A DNA stretch of 64,000 nucleotides, taken from NCBI GenBank assembly GCA_036389335.1, contig DASVQC010000035.1, positions 49,824 through 113,823 of the forward strand, written 5' to 3'. Each line of letters starts with the position of its first letter. The first letter of the stretch is position 1. This document shows positions 35,418-43,204 of the stretch, one piece after another. The notes under the pieces were generated by a model that had not been told where the DNA came from, did not search any database, and saw nothing but the letters and a program-made list of their open reading frames with translations. The stretch comes from JAIVGV01 sp036389335 (lineage in GTDB: Bacteria; Acidobacteriota; Blastocatellia; Pyrinomonadales; Pyrinomonadaceae). The position numbers and the translations under genes are program-made.

Positions 35418-36158
35418 TTAGCGTCCGGCTTTCTTGAGAGCAGAGCGTGTCGGACGCCCACGTCGGGAGGAGAAGGCGTCGGGAGGGAGTTCCGCGGCGC
35501 GCCACATGTACCAGCTCGCCACCGACCTGAACGGTCGCCAACGCTCGCCGTGCCGCTCCAACTCCTTCGGCTTGGGCGACTCCTCCAGCCCGTAGGCGAG
35601 CGCGAAGCCTTTGCGCACCGCCAAGTCGCCGACGGGCAAAACGTCCGGCCTGCCGAGGCGGAACATCAGCAGCATCTCGACCGTCCAGCGCCCGATCCCG
35701 CGCACCCGCGTCAGCCGCCCCACGATCTCCTCGTCACTCATCCGGCGCAGTCGCGCGAGCGTCGGCACCGTGCCGTCCAGAGTCTTGGCGGCGAGGTCTT
35801 TCAGCGCGGCTGTTTTAGCCCCCGACAGCCCGGCGGCGCGCAACTCCCCTTCGGCGGCGGCGAGGACGTCCTCGGGTCGGAGCTTGCCCTTGCCGAAGAG
35901 GGCCAGAACGCGCGCGTGTATGGCCGCCGCCGCCTTGCCGTGGAGCTGCTGGTAGACGATGTTTCGCGCCAGCGCCTCGAAGGGGTCGTGCAGGCCGCGT
36001 ATCTCCATCGTGAAGGGGCCGGCCAGCGCCATCAGCCCCGCCAGCGTCGGGTCGGCGGAGGCGAGGCGGCGCACCGCCTCGCGCGGGTCGTAGCAGAAGC
36101 CGTCCGCCGCTTTCACGTCCTTCGCTTTCACGTCCCTTTTCGCCCCGGTCGTCGCCAC
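35418..36158 (-). CDS. DNA-3-methyladenine glycosylase II-like (HhH-GPD, AlkA family)
   Basis: 246 aa starting at a GTG. The HhH-GPD core includes LARNIVYQQLHGKAAAAIHAR, the helix-hairpin-helix RVRGIGRWTVEMLLMF and the catalytic Asp in LPVGDLAVRKGF. The protein is shorter than E. coli AlkA and lacks its N-terminal domain, like many stand-alone bacterial AlkA2 proteins. It should excise alkylated purines in base-excision repair. A Lys-rich tail precedes residue 20. The gene starts 15 nt before the end of the upstream amidohydrolase. Confidence 0.92.
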   Translation of the reverse strand: MATTGAKRDVKAKDVKAADGFCYDPREAVRRLASADPTLAGLMALAGPFTMEIRGLHDPFEALARNIVYQQLHGKAAAAIHARVLALFGKGKLRPEDVLAAAEGELRAAGLSGAKTAALKDLAAKTLDGTVPTLARLRRMSDEEIVGRLTRVRGIGRWTVEMLLMFRLGRPDVLPVGDLAVRKGFALAYGLEESPKPKELERHGERWRPFRSVASWYMWRAAELPPDAFSSRRGRPTRSALKKAGR

Positions 36159-36173
36159 GTGCTTGGAAACGGT

Positions 36174-37613
36174 TCAGCGGATGCCGACCAGCCCCTGCAC
36201 CGACTGAATCAGCCTCTCCGAATCGTACCCGACGCCGTCCTTGAAGACGATCTCGACGCGCTCGATGTCGCCGATGTTGGCCGCCGGGTTGCCCTTCACG
36301 ACCATCAGGTCGGCCTGCTTGCCGACCTCGACGGAGCCGATCCGCGCGTCCTCGCCGAGGAACTTCGCGCCGTTGAAGCTGGCGATCCTGATGGCCTCCA
36401 GCGGCGTGAAGCCCGCCTCGACCAGAAGCTCTACTTCGCGCAGATCGCCGAAGCCCGCGACGACGCCGCCGTTGCCGGTCGGATCGGGCCCGGCGAGGAG
36501 CAGCCCCCCGGCTTTGACGAACGCCCGCTCGAAGTCCATCGCCTTACGCAGCAGCGCGACGTAATTCGCCTCGGGCGAGACGCGGGCGCGCGCCTGCAGG
36601 TAGCGCACGCGCGCGTCCGCCGACATCACGTTCAGCATCCGCTGGTTCAGCAGCGCGCCCGCCGCGCCGATGCCGCTTTGGGAGAGCGGCGCGCCGCCCG
36701 CTTCGAACACCGGCAGCGTCGAGGTGACGGCCACGTTCTTCGCCACGAGCGTGCGGATGGTCTCCTGCGCGGCGGGGCCGTTCAGGTCGAGCTGCCGCAG
36801 GCTCGCGCTGACGGCGCTGCCCGGCGGGCACCGATCAACTTTTTTGTCCGGGACGAATTCGGAATCGGCGAACAGCCCGTGCTCAAGGTTGTCGATCCCG
36901 ATCTCCGCCGCCTCGCGGTAGCCTATCGAGCAGAGGTGGCCGGTTATCTTCAACCCGCGCTTGTGCCCCTCCTCCACGACCGCGCGCAGCTCGTCGCGCG
37001 TGATGTTCATGTACGCCTTGAAAGAGGTCGCGCCCGCGTCGGCCCAGTAGTTCACCATGCGCCGCGCGTCGTCCGGCCCGGCGAGCTGGTGCATGACGGG
37101 CGTGAACGCCCCCTCGCCCTCGAAGTACGGCGCGGTGACGTGCATCTTCGGCCCGATCATCCGGCCCGCGTCGATGAGCCGCTTGATCTCAAGATCGGCG
37201 TAGGGCGCGACGCTGCCCGTGGTGCGGATGGTGGTGACGCCGAGCGCGAGGTAGAGGCGCGGGAAGCTGCTGCCCATGTTCGAGTACATCGGCGGCGACC
37301 CGCCCATGGGGAAGAACATGTGGTTGTGCATCCCGACGAGCCCCGGCAGCACCGTGTAGCCGTTGAGGTCGAGGACGCGCGCGTCGGCGGGCGGCTTCGC
37401 CGCGGCGCTCGCCTCAATCGACCGCACCTTGCCGCCGCTGATGACGATGGTCTGATCCTCGCGCGCCGCCGCGCCCGTCCCGTCGATTAAGCGCACGTGC
37501 GCCAGCACGACGGTCGGCGCTTCGACGCGGACGAACTGCTGGCGGTCGGGCGCCTGCGCGGGAGAAGTAATAGCGAAGCAGAAGAGGAGAAGGATGGGGA
37601 GTTTGGTCTTCAT
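36174..37613 (-). CDS. Secreted amidohydrolase (imidazolonepropionase-like)
   Basis: 479 aa. A signal peptide (LPILLLFCFAITSPAQA) sends it to the periplasm. The metal-dependent hydrolase signatures are LPGLVGMHNHMFFP (HxH metal site), KITGHLCS and LEHGLF histidines in the barrel, and AGPDPTGNGG, ending in KQADLMVVKGNPAANIGDI, typical of the imidazolonepropionase/prolidase-like branch of the amidohydrolase superfamily. Acidobacteria often carry many such secreted enzymes; the substrate is unknown. It probably precedes the AlkA-like gene in one transcript (15-nt gap). Confidence 0.9.
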   Translation of the reverse strand: MKTKLPILLLFCFAITSPAQAPDRQQFVRVEAPTVVLAHVRLIDGTGAAAREDQTIVISGGKVRSIEASAAAKPPADARVLDLNGYTVLPGLVGMHNHMFFPMGGSPPMYSNMGSSFPRLYLALGVTTIRTTGSVAPYADLEIKRLIDAGRMIGPKMHVTAPYFEGEGAFTPVMHQLAGPDDARRMVNYWADAGATSFKAYMNITRDELRAVVEEGHKRGLKITGHLCSIGYREAAEIGIDNLEHGLFADSEFVPDKKVDRCPPGSAVSASLRQLDLNGPAAQETIRTLVAKNVAVTSTLPVFEAGGAPLSQSGIGAAGALLNQRMLNVMSADARVRYLQARARVSPEANYVALLRKAMDFERAFVKAGGLLLAGPDPTGNGGVVAGFGDLREVELLVEAGFTPLEAIRIASFNGAKFLGEDARIGSVEVGKQADLMVVKGNPAANIGDIERVEIVFKDGVGYDSERLIQSVQGLVGIR

Positions 37614-37715
37614 TTACGTCGCCGTCCTTTGCGATTCCGTTTTCGCCCGCGCTCGGAAGGTGGCGGGGGCGCTATCGAAGCGGCGGGTCGGGTGGGTCGT
37701 CGGCAGCGCACGCGG

Positions 37716-38246
37716 CTAATCAGGCCCGCTTTCCCGCGCCCCGCGCCCGGCCCCGGCCTTCAACTTTCTGGTGGTGGATTCGGTCACGCTCGCCGCGGCG
37801 CGTTCGCGGGCGGCGGGCAATTCTTTCGTGCTGAAGGAGGACGCCAGCCCGCCCGGCTCGCGCGTTTGCGCCCCGCGCCGCTTCTTCGCCAACAGATCGC
37901 GCGCGCCGGAGAGGAGCGTGGTGACGGCCATCACGAGCAGGAACCCGCTGGCGAACGAGACGCTGCCGTGGCCCAGCATGAGAACCCAGACGATGACGAA
38001 GAGGGAGGAGAGCCCCAGCAGAGTCTGGCTGAGGGCCCTCCGGTGTTCCGCGCGGAAGAGCTGATAGCTGCGCCAGCCGCCCCGCCCGCGGTCGATGGCC
38101 TCGTCGACTCTGTGCGCGATAACCAGGGGCAGGCTCTTGGTCACGGCCTGCGACACCAGTCTCAGGTCTTCGCCGCAGCCGCGGCAGAATTTAGTCTCCT
38201 GAACGTTCCCGACGCCACAATGCGGGCAGTACATGGCGGCGAGCAT
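37716..38246 (-). CDS. Zinc-ribbon protein with two membrane segments
   Basis: 176 aa; the start may instead be the ATG at 38234. The N-terminus MYCPHCG...FCRGCGEDL is a zinc ribbon of the zinc_ribbon_2 type. Two hydrophobic stretches near 72-115 (LLGLSSLFVIVWVLMLG, VSFASGFLLVMAVTTLL) are probable helices, and the C-terminal 60 residues are basic and disordered. This layout is common in small envelope-associated bacterial proteins of unknown role. Confidence 0.75.
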   Translation of the reverse strand: MLAAMYCPHCGVGNVQETKFCRGCGEDLRLVSQAVTKSLPLVIAHRVDEAIDRGRGGWRSYQLFRAEHRRALSQTLLGLSSLFVIVWVLMLGHGSVSFASGFLLVMAVTTLLSGARDLLAKKRRGAQTREPGGLASSFSTKELPAARERAAASVTESTTRKLKAGAGRGARESGPD

Positions 38247-38396
38247 GAAACATCCGGCAGGTCAGGTCAAGCGGCGGTCTCGCGGTTCGGATCGGCGTGG
38301 CGCACGCGGGGCGGAGACGGCGTGTCGCGTGGAACATCGCGCGGCGTGTGTGCACGGCGCGCATCTCCTGACGGGCGAGTGAGGGGCGGGCGGTAT

Positions 38397-38765
38397 TTAC
38401 CCCTGGCCGGAACCGATGACTTGACCGCTATTCAGCAGAGTCCACCACACGGACGAGCCGGAGACGAAGATGTAGAGCTGTAGCGAAAAGACCGGGCTGC
38501 TCTGGGGGATGCTGATGGGCAGCGGCGAGCCGAGCGGCGAGCCGTTAGCCATGACCAGAACTTGATTCATGCCCATCGAGCCGAAGACGTTCGGCGCGGG
38601 ATAACCGTCGGAGAATGACAGCGGGCTAGAGTTGGGCTGCTGCGGGGCCCAGTTCTGGGTGGGGCCGGTGCCGGGGACGCTGATCGGGCTCCCGCTGTTC
38701 ACGCCCACCTGGATGGTGACTGACCCGGCGTTGAAGACGTTAACTGGCACGTTGCGGTTCGACAT
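38397..38765 (-). CDS. Unrecognised 122-aa beta-rich protein
   Basis: Starts at MSNRNVPVNVFNAGSVTIQV; no signal peptide, no Cys, very rich in Ser, Pro, Gly and Val. The alternating pattern and ending LYIFVSGSSVWWTLLNSGQV suggest a small beta-sandwich. An AAGGA lies about 10 nt before the ATG. I recognise no family. It is an orphan between the zinc-ribbon gene and the divergent receiver gene. Confidence 0.65.
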   Translation of the reverse strand: MSNRNVPVNVFNAGSVTIQVGVNSGSPISVPGTGPTQNWAPQQPNSSPLSFSDGYPAPNVFGSMGMNQVLVMANGSPLGSPLPISIPQSSPVFSLQLYIFVSGSSVWWTLLNSGQVIGSGQG

Positions 38766-38952
38766 GGCGTGAGTCCTTTCGGGGAAGATCGCGTGCGGCG
38801 CGCACTCTATAACGGAAACGAAAAGGGGGCAAGGAACTTCTCACCGCCCCTCACAGATCGCGCAGTTCACCTCCCGCCCTGACGCCCGACTCGACAGAGG
38901 CACTACCGCGCGCGGGGGGGTCGTCGGCGCGCGCTTCCGTGCGCGGGAGAAA

Positions 38953-38980
38953 TTGCTTGATTATTTGCCGCGTGTATAGA
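38953..38980 (+). promoter_or_regulatory. Candidate sigma70-type promoter giving a nearly leaderless mRNA
   Basis: TTGCTT (38953-38958), 16-bp spacer, TATAGA (38975-38980) in an AT-rich island within GC-rich DNA. Transcription would start near 38987, about 3 nt before the GTG at 38990, with no room for a ribosome site. This supports starting the next gene at 38990 rather than at 38939. Confidence 0.45.
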
Positions 38981-38989
38981 ATACGGGGC

Positions 38990-39439
38990 GTGATCAAGAA
39001 GGGACCGACAACGCGCCGAGTCGTCGAACGGCCCGAAGAGCAGGCGGGCGCGACGCCGAAGGGGCGCGTCCTCTACGTCGAGGATCACGACGACACCCGC
39101 ATCCTGATGGGCATGATGCTGGCGCGCGCGGGGTTCGAGGTCGTGACGGCGACGAACTGCGCGGAGTGCCTTGAGCGGGCGCGCGCCTCCCGCTTCGACC
39201 TCTACCTGCTCAACCACACCTTCCCCGACGCCTCCGGCGTCACCCTCTGCGAGATGATCCGGGTGATCGACCCCGTGACCCCGATCCTCTTCTACTCGGG
39301 GCGCGCCCTGCCGCAGGAGAGGGAGGCGGCCATCAAGGCGGGGGCTCAGGACTACCTCATCAAGCCGAACGACATCTTTAACGTCGCCGACCACGCGGCG
39401 AAGTGGATCGCGCGGGCGAAAGGAGAGACGAAGGAATGA
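38990..39439 (+). CDS. Atypical receiver-domain protein lacking the phospho-acceptor Asp
   Basis: 149 aa from the GTG at 38990. A basic 24-residue start is followed by a receiver: acidic pocket in VLYVEDHDD and Lys in DYLIKPND. The strand-3 site reads FDLYLLNHTFPDASG, so the residue four before the conserved Pro, normally Asp, is Asn75. Standard phosphotransfer is therefore unlikely; it may act as a constitutive or ligand-controlled switch. Its stop overlaps the next gene's start (ATGA), so the two are translationally coupled. Confidence 0.8.
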   Translation: MIKKGPTTRRVVERPEEQAGATPKGRVLYVEDHDDTRILMGMMLARAGFEVVTATNCAECLERARASRFDLYLLNHTFPDASGVTLCEMIRVIDPVTPILFYSGRALPQEREAAIKAGAQDYLIKPNDIFNVADHAAKWIARAKGETKE

Positions 39440-39732
39440 ACGACGGACACAGACCGAAGCACGACGAGAAGTCGGAGCGCGTACTACGTTTGCTCTACGA
39501 GCGCCGCGGCGAGTTCGAGGGCGCTGGCGTAGCCGAAAGCTCTCTGGCGGCAGCCGTCGGCCTCTCCGACGAAGAGGTGACGGAGGCGGTCGATCACCTT
39601 GAGAACCGGGAGGCGGTGGCCCGGATTCCGCAGCACGGCGCGGGCTTCCTCCTCCAGCCGGCCCGCGGTTGGGCCGACGTCTGCGAAGAACTCGGGAGGG
39701 GCCGGGCTGGGGGCGAGAGTCCTTCGCGATGA
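39436..39732 (+). CDS. Small winged-helix-like protein coupled to the atypical receiver
   Basis: 98 aa; the ATG overlaps the receiver stop codon. ERVLRLLYERRGEF ... VAESSLAAAVGLSDEEVTEAVDHLENREAVARIPQHGAGFLLQPA has the spacing of a winged helix-turn-helix: helix, recognition helix, then wing. It lacks any other domain. With the receiver it could form a split response regulator (receiver and DNA-binding parts on separate chains). Before the element inserted, this gene converged on the E2 gene. Confidence 0.65.
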   Translation: MNDGHRPKHDEKSERVLRLLYERRGEFEGAGVAESSLAAAVGLSDEEVTEAVDHLENREAVARIPQHGAGFLLQPARGWADVCEELGRGRAGGESPSR

Positions 39733-39786
39733 GCCCCGCTCCCCCCGCGAACGCCCCTCAGACCGCCCGCGCCTGCGACCGGCCCG

Positions 39787-39813
39787 CTAGACCTGAAACT
39801 GCCCCGCTTCGAG
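39787..39813 (-). pseudogene. Displaced native 3' end of the E2 acyltransferase gene
   Basis: Read on the minus strand, 39813 down to 39787 gives Leu-Glu-Ala-Gly-Gln-Phe-Gln-Val-stop (TAG). The intact E2 at 48585-50114 ends Leu-Glu-Ala-Gly-Gln-Phe-Gln-Leu-stop. This is the original C-terminus, cut off and moved 8.8 kb away when the element integrated; the element supplied a replacement end. Confidence 0.85.
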
Positions 39814-39829
39814 AGGTCAGTTCCAATTG
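39797..39829. other. attL: left attachment site
   Basis: The 17-bp core (39797-39813) is followed by AGGT and CAGTTCCAATTG (39818-39829). The latter is the exact inverse complement of CAATTGGAACTG at the right end (48588-48599). Left of the core is native chromosome (old E2 end); right of it is the element. Confidence 0.8.
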
Positions 39830-39857
39830 CACACTGATGCGGGAGTTCGTCATGTAA

Positions 39858-39891
39858 ATGTCCGTTAATACTATTAATACTTAACGGACAT
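39858..39891. repeat. AT-rich inverted repeat near attL
   Basis: ATGTCCGTTAA (39858-39868) and its exact complement TTAACGGACAT (39881-39891) surround TACTATTAATAC. It lies 29 bp inside the element's left end and could be a protein-binding site, for example for recombination control. Function is inference. Confidence 0.6.
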
Positions 39892-40192
39892 ACGACGCCG
39901 CGGCGGAGTGGTGAATGACGGGCGCGCGACGCTAAGGGAAGATTTTTTGCGCGACGCACAGCGCCCCCGGATAATCCCGTAACCGGTTGGGGGTTTTCCG
40001 CTTAGGCTGATCTCGTGTGATCCGCGAAGCTAAGGGAGCTAAGGTTTTCGCGCCGCCCAGAATTCTCACCTGCGACCCCGCGCGGCGGATTAGAATCACG
40101 GTCCGGACGAGTCGAAGAAGGCGATGGAAAGTTTCTTAGATTCTGTGTAAGCGGCATTAATCGACCTTACAGTCTCGAAAGGAGATGTGATT

Positions 40193-40309
40193 ATGCCACC
40201 GATTCGTCCCGAAGTGCTCGACGAGTTGCTCAAGGACTACCAGAAGCCCGAAGACCTGGTGGGACAGGACGGGCTGCTCCAACAGCTCACCAAGGGGCAG
40301 AAACCCTAG
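40193..40309 (+). pseudogene. IS256-family transposase, N-terminal stub
   Basis: 38 codons with a good AAAGGAGATG ribosome site. EVLDELLKDYQKPEDLVGQD followed by GLLQQLTK is the conserved N-terminus of IS256-family (mutator-type) transposases, normally ~400 aa. After LTK the frame departs (GQKP-stop) and no DDE domain follows. The upstream TTCTGTGTAA (about 40141-40150) resembles the inner part of IS256-type terminal repeats, so this is probably the left end of a deleted insertion sequence. Confidence 0.75.
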
Positions 40310-40333
40310 AGCCTTGAACTCTTCAAATGATAA

Positions 40334-40455
40334 TTAGCCCTGCAGTTGATCCATGATGTCGGCGAGTTCAACGGGAGTTAGCCGCACTCTGCGGAAGCTG
40401 TTCAGTAACAGTGGCGGTTTGATGATACCTGGCCCGCCGAATACGTTCGGATCTG
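40334..40455 (-). pseudogene. Out-of-frame C-terminal extension of the secreted protein
   Basis: After the stop at 40456-40458 the -1 frame reads VADPNVFGGPGIIKPP, LLLNSFRRVRLTPVELADIM and DQLQG, then stop (TAA, 40334-40336). It has no start codon after the preceding in-frame stop, yet looks like real protein. The frames join at ccgGGGtag, a run of four G where a -1 slip re-pairs exactly. It is either a one-base deletion, a sequencing error or a programmed frameshift. Confidence 0.45.
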
Positions 40456-41985
40456 CTACCCCGGCTTCTGTTGTGACAAGCTAGGCTTAGGCGGAATAGA
40501 AAGTACTACCTCCGCTCTCGCATATAGCCAGAGATTTCTATCGCTAAAACTATGCAGCATTTCCATAGCCTTGGCGTATTCCGTCCCTCGCTCAGCTCTT
40601 ACTTGGCCGATCAAAAATTTGGCGTGATACAACCACTCGATACGACTATCAACTGCCGAATAGCTATCCCTTAGGAAGCCGGCATATTCCCTTATTATTT
40701 CATCCCGTGAGGAGCCTTCCGGCACCAATTCCAGTAGCACCCTATACAGGACACTCTTCTGGTGGAAGTAATCCAGTTCGGATTTCTCGTGGTTTCCTCC
40801 CCATGCACCCAAGGAGATCATAAATTCCTTAAGCGCTAACTCCCAGTCTTGAGTTTGTCTTTCGACGGCAGTGAGCGGTGTCGCGCTGGAGCCGAAGCGA
40901 AGTTTCCTCACCTTGAGAAGTAGGTCCCTTGTCTCGGGTGTCCTCCAGTATGAGGCAGGCTTGGCCGCTGTTTTGACCTCAGCTGGCTCGGTCTCATCAC
41001 CCGAAATCGGAGGGTCAAAATTCAGGGCCTTGTTAATATCATTAACGTAGCTGAACTCTGCGTGAGGCGAAGTCTGTGGCACGTTGTCGGAGCAGCGGCT
41101 ATCGCCGAGAGATCTAACCATGTACGAGCGAATTTCGCTCAAGAGTTCTCGGGAAGAGACGTTCTGACGATTGCAAGTCTCTACCAGTTCTCGGAGACTC
41201 CTGCCGAAGCTCGAATCTCTAGTCACAGAGTACGTGAAAGAGCGATCGTCACCAGGAATCTGCCCGAGCGCTTTGCTGAAGCTGTGGACCAGTATCTCAA
41301 GTTGGGCGGGCGCAGGGACGAGAGCCAAGATAGTCTTCGCAGCCGGACCCACTTGGGCGGAGGAGCTCATGCTTTCGAGGTAAGGCGCGGCGAAACGGAT
41401 GTGCTCGCCCTGACTCCTCTCTACCGGGGTGAAAGCCGTCGTCGTCACCTGTGCGAGGGTGTCGTAAAAAGAGGTGACGTCGTAAACGAGCGCGTCGTCG
41501 CATCCGAGGGGTCGTAAGTTCAAATTCGGGATCTCGGCAAAGAGTTCTCGCGCCCTCCGCTTATCAACGGACAGCATTGCCTTGACAGCCTTGCATCGCA
41601 ACGACAAAGCATCTAACTTCAGATCAAAAGCGTATGCTAGGTAACCCGGTGGGGTATCCACCTCCCCTCCGATGTAGCGGCGCTGGACGGGGCGTTGGGC
41701 GTCCGCCGCACGGCGGAAAGCGTCCTCCAACAGCCTACGCTTGTACGTCGGATCAGCCACCCGACCGGATTCGGCTATGCGGATGAGCAAGTCGGCGGCA
41801 AATTCAGCCGGGGCGGATTGCGCGTCAAGAATGAGGGCTTCGACACCCGGGTCAACCTGTAGCTGCTTTCCGGCTTCGCCAGGACGTCGATTTGGGGCTT
41901 TAGCCTGTGCCCCCATGCCGGCGACATGGCTACCTTCGCCGGCCACCAGGAGGAGGAAAATAGCTGAAACAACCGTTGCTCTCAT
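40456..41985 (-). CDS. Secreted helical protein of unknown function
   Basis: 509 aa from the ATG at 41985 (GAGGT ribosome site; a GTG at 41994 is also in frame). A signal peptide (ATVVSAIFLLLVAGEGSHVAG) is followed by an almost entirely helical protein with no recognised domain. Segments such as LLIRIAESGRVADPTYKRRLLEDAFRRA suggest TPR-like or HEAT-like solenoid packing. It lies downstream of the TlpA-like and Cys-rich peptide genes on the same strand, about 100 nt after the former. Its C-terminus may be longer by frameshift (see 40334-40455). GC is lower than in the surrounding chromosome. Confidence 0.75.
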   Translation of the reverse strand: MRATVVSAIFLLLVAGEGSHVAGMGAQAKAPNRRPGEAGKQLQVDPGVEALILDAQSAPAEFAADLLIRIAESGRVADPTYKRRLLEDAFRRAADAQRPVQRRYIGGEVDTPPGYLAYAFDLKLDALSLRCKAVKAMLSVDKRRARELFAEIPNLNLRPLGCDDALVYDVTSFYDTLAQVTTTAFTPVERSQGEHIRFAAPYLESMSSSAQVGPAAKTILALVPAPAQLEILVHSFSKALGQIPGDDRSFTYSVTRDSSFGRSLRELVETCNRQNVSSRELLSEIRSYMVRSLGDSRCSDNVPQTSPHAEFSYVNDINKALNFDPPISGDETEPAEVKTAAKPASYWRTPETRDLLLKVRKLRFGSSATPLTAVERQTQDWELALKEFMISLGAWGGNHEKSELDYFHQKSVLYRVLLELVPEGSSRDEIIREYAGFLRDSYSAVDSRIEWLYHAKFLIGQVRAERGTEYAKAMEMLHSFSDRNLWLYARAEVVLSIPPKPSLSQQKPG

Positions 41986-42085
41986 CGGGGTCACCTCGCC
42001 GAACTACCCGACCGACGGGCCGCTTGGCGGCAGCACTCGATTCTTACTCACGCACCGACCGAATGTTCGTTCCGAGATTTCACTC

Positions 42086-42715
42086 CTACGAACTCGGTCG
42101 CTTCACTTCGGCGAGTCCGGGCAATTGAACGTTGAAATACCGCTCGATTTCACGCTGGGTGTTTCCTTGGTAAGCCCCCTTCCAATTCTTGAGCACTTTA
42201 CCCTCCGGCGAGATAACGATGGTTTGGGGCGTCCCCCCCAGCTTGTAGGTTGTTCTCGCGATGTCGGGTAAGTTCCCGTAGACGGGCATGTTCAGACCGC
42301 TCTGGACGACATAGTCGTTCAGCCCATCGTTAGATAGGGATAGCGAGATAACCCGGTACTGCCCGTTGGCATGACCGGCGAGCGCCTTAATGTTCGGAAG
42401 GTTGCGGGCGCACCAAGGACATTCCGGCTTAAAGATATACAAGACCGTGGCGGCGCTGCTTCCCGAATAGGTTATTGAGGCGGGGGTGCCCTTAAGATCT
42501 TTAACCTCAATGGGTGGCACTGACGCTCCCACCGCGAGAGTACCTTCTGCCTGATAGCTAACTACCACGCTCTTAAGATTCTTCACCTTCCGCGCCAGGG
42601 CAATGTTCAAGGCGACTGAACAGATCAACACCACCGCCAGAAGGGATGAGATGGATAGTACCGCTCGCTTGACTTTGGAAAGCCCGCTTTTGAACCGAGA
42701 ATCGTTTAACGTCAT
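42086..42715 (-). CDS. TlpA/AhpC-like membrane-anchored thiol-disulfide protein
   Basis: 209 aa with AAGGAGGT 6 nt before the ATG. A basic N-terminus and one membrane helix (~19-40) anchor it, with the rest outside the cytoplasm. The thioredoxin-like domain starts near residue 65 (VPPIEVKDLKGTPASITYSG) and has Cys99-Pro-Trp-Cys102, then GGTPQTIVISPEGKVL with the usual cis-Pro region. It probably reduces, or helps form, disulfides in periplasmic proteins. Its neighbour is an 8-Cys secreted peptide, which makes that peptide a candidate substrate. Confidence 0.85.
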   Translation of the reverse strand: MTLNDSRFKSGLSKVKRAVLSISSLLAVVLICSVALNIALARKVKNLKSVVVSYQAEGTLAVGASVPPIEVKDLKGTPASITYSGSSAATVLYIFKPECPWCARNLPNIKALAGHANGQYRVISLSLSNDGLNDYVVQSGLNMPVYGNLPDIARTTYKLGGTPQTIVISPEGKVLKNWKGAYQGNTQREIERYFNVQLPGLAEVKRPSS

Positions 42716-42952
42716 ACCGAACCTCCTTATGCATGTCAGGAGACAAAATACCGCGCCGGGGCGGGCGAAACGCTATGTAGACATCTTTCACCTTACCAAA
42801 ATTAAGACTCCCTGAGGCTAGGGCGACGGGCAGTAAGGGTTGGGTAAGCACTTCGAAAGGTCGGGCGAGAGCCTTGAGATGTTTTCACAAGAAAAATCAC
42901 TTGATACAGACATCCGGCCGTTCGAACCAACACAAAGCGCTTACCCGACCCA

Positions 42953-43201
42953 TCAGCTACAAGTAGTTCTGCAGTAGTTGGCCCCCCACTCCTGACACGG
43001 AGCTTCGTTCGGCCTTGGGTAACAACAGGCTAACTCAGCACTAAAACCGCCCTCCGAGCCAGGGTTGCAGTCAGCACCGAAGTTGCAACAACTTAGCGCT
43101 TGCGTTGGTTTGACAAAAATATCAGATGCCGTCACGGCATAGCCCATTCCTGTCAGCGAAAACGCGAAAACGAAAAAGAGTCTTTTTGCCCTTTTTTGCA
43201 T
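42953..43201 (-). CDS. Small secreted peptide with eight cysteines
   Basis: 82 aa from the ATG at 43201 (a GTG at 43204 is equally placed; AGGAGGT lies just upstream). A basic, hydrophobic leader of ~25 residues is a signal peptide. After a short spacer the last ~45 residues hold eight Cys in the order CC, C, CC, C, C, C, with Gly, Asn and Pro between them. An even Cys number in an exported peptide suggests four disulfides. I recognise no family. It is the first gene of a minus-strand cluster with the TlpA-like and secreted helical proteins. Confidence 0.7.
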   Translation of the reverse strand: MQKRAKRLFFVFAFSLTGMGYAVTASDIFVKPTQALSCCNFGADCNPGSEGGFSAELACCYPRPNEAPCQEWGANYCRTTCS

Positions 43202-43204
43202 CAC

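Larger units (their letters stand above)
39733..40192. other. Non-coding stretch across the left element junction
   Basis: No intact gene. It contains the displaced E2 3' end (39787-39813), the attL core, an inverted repeat (39858-39891) and probably the left end of an IS256-family element just before 40193. The rest is featureless. Confidence 0.6.

Noticed and set aside
42573..42851. 92-codon minus-strand frame overlapping the TlpA-like gene start
   Set aside because: Overlaps a well-supported gene with a strong ribosome site and shows no domain of its own.
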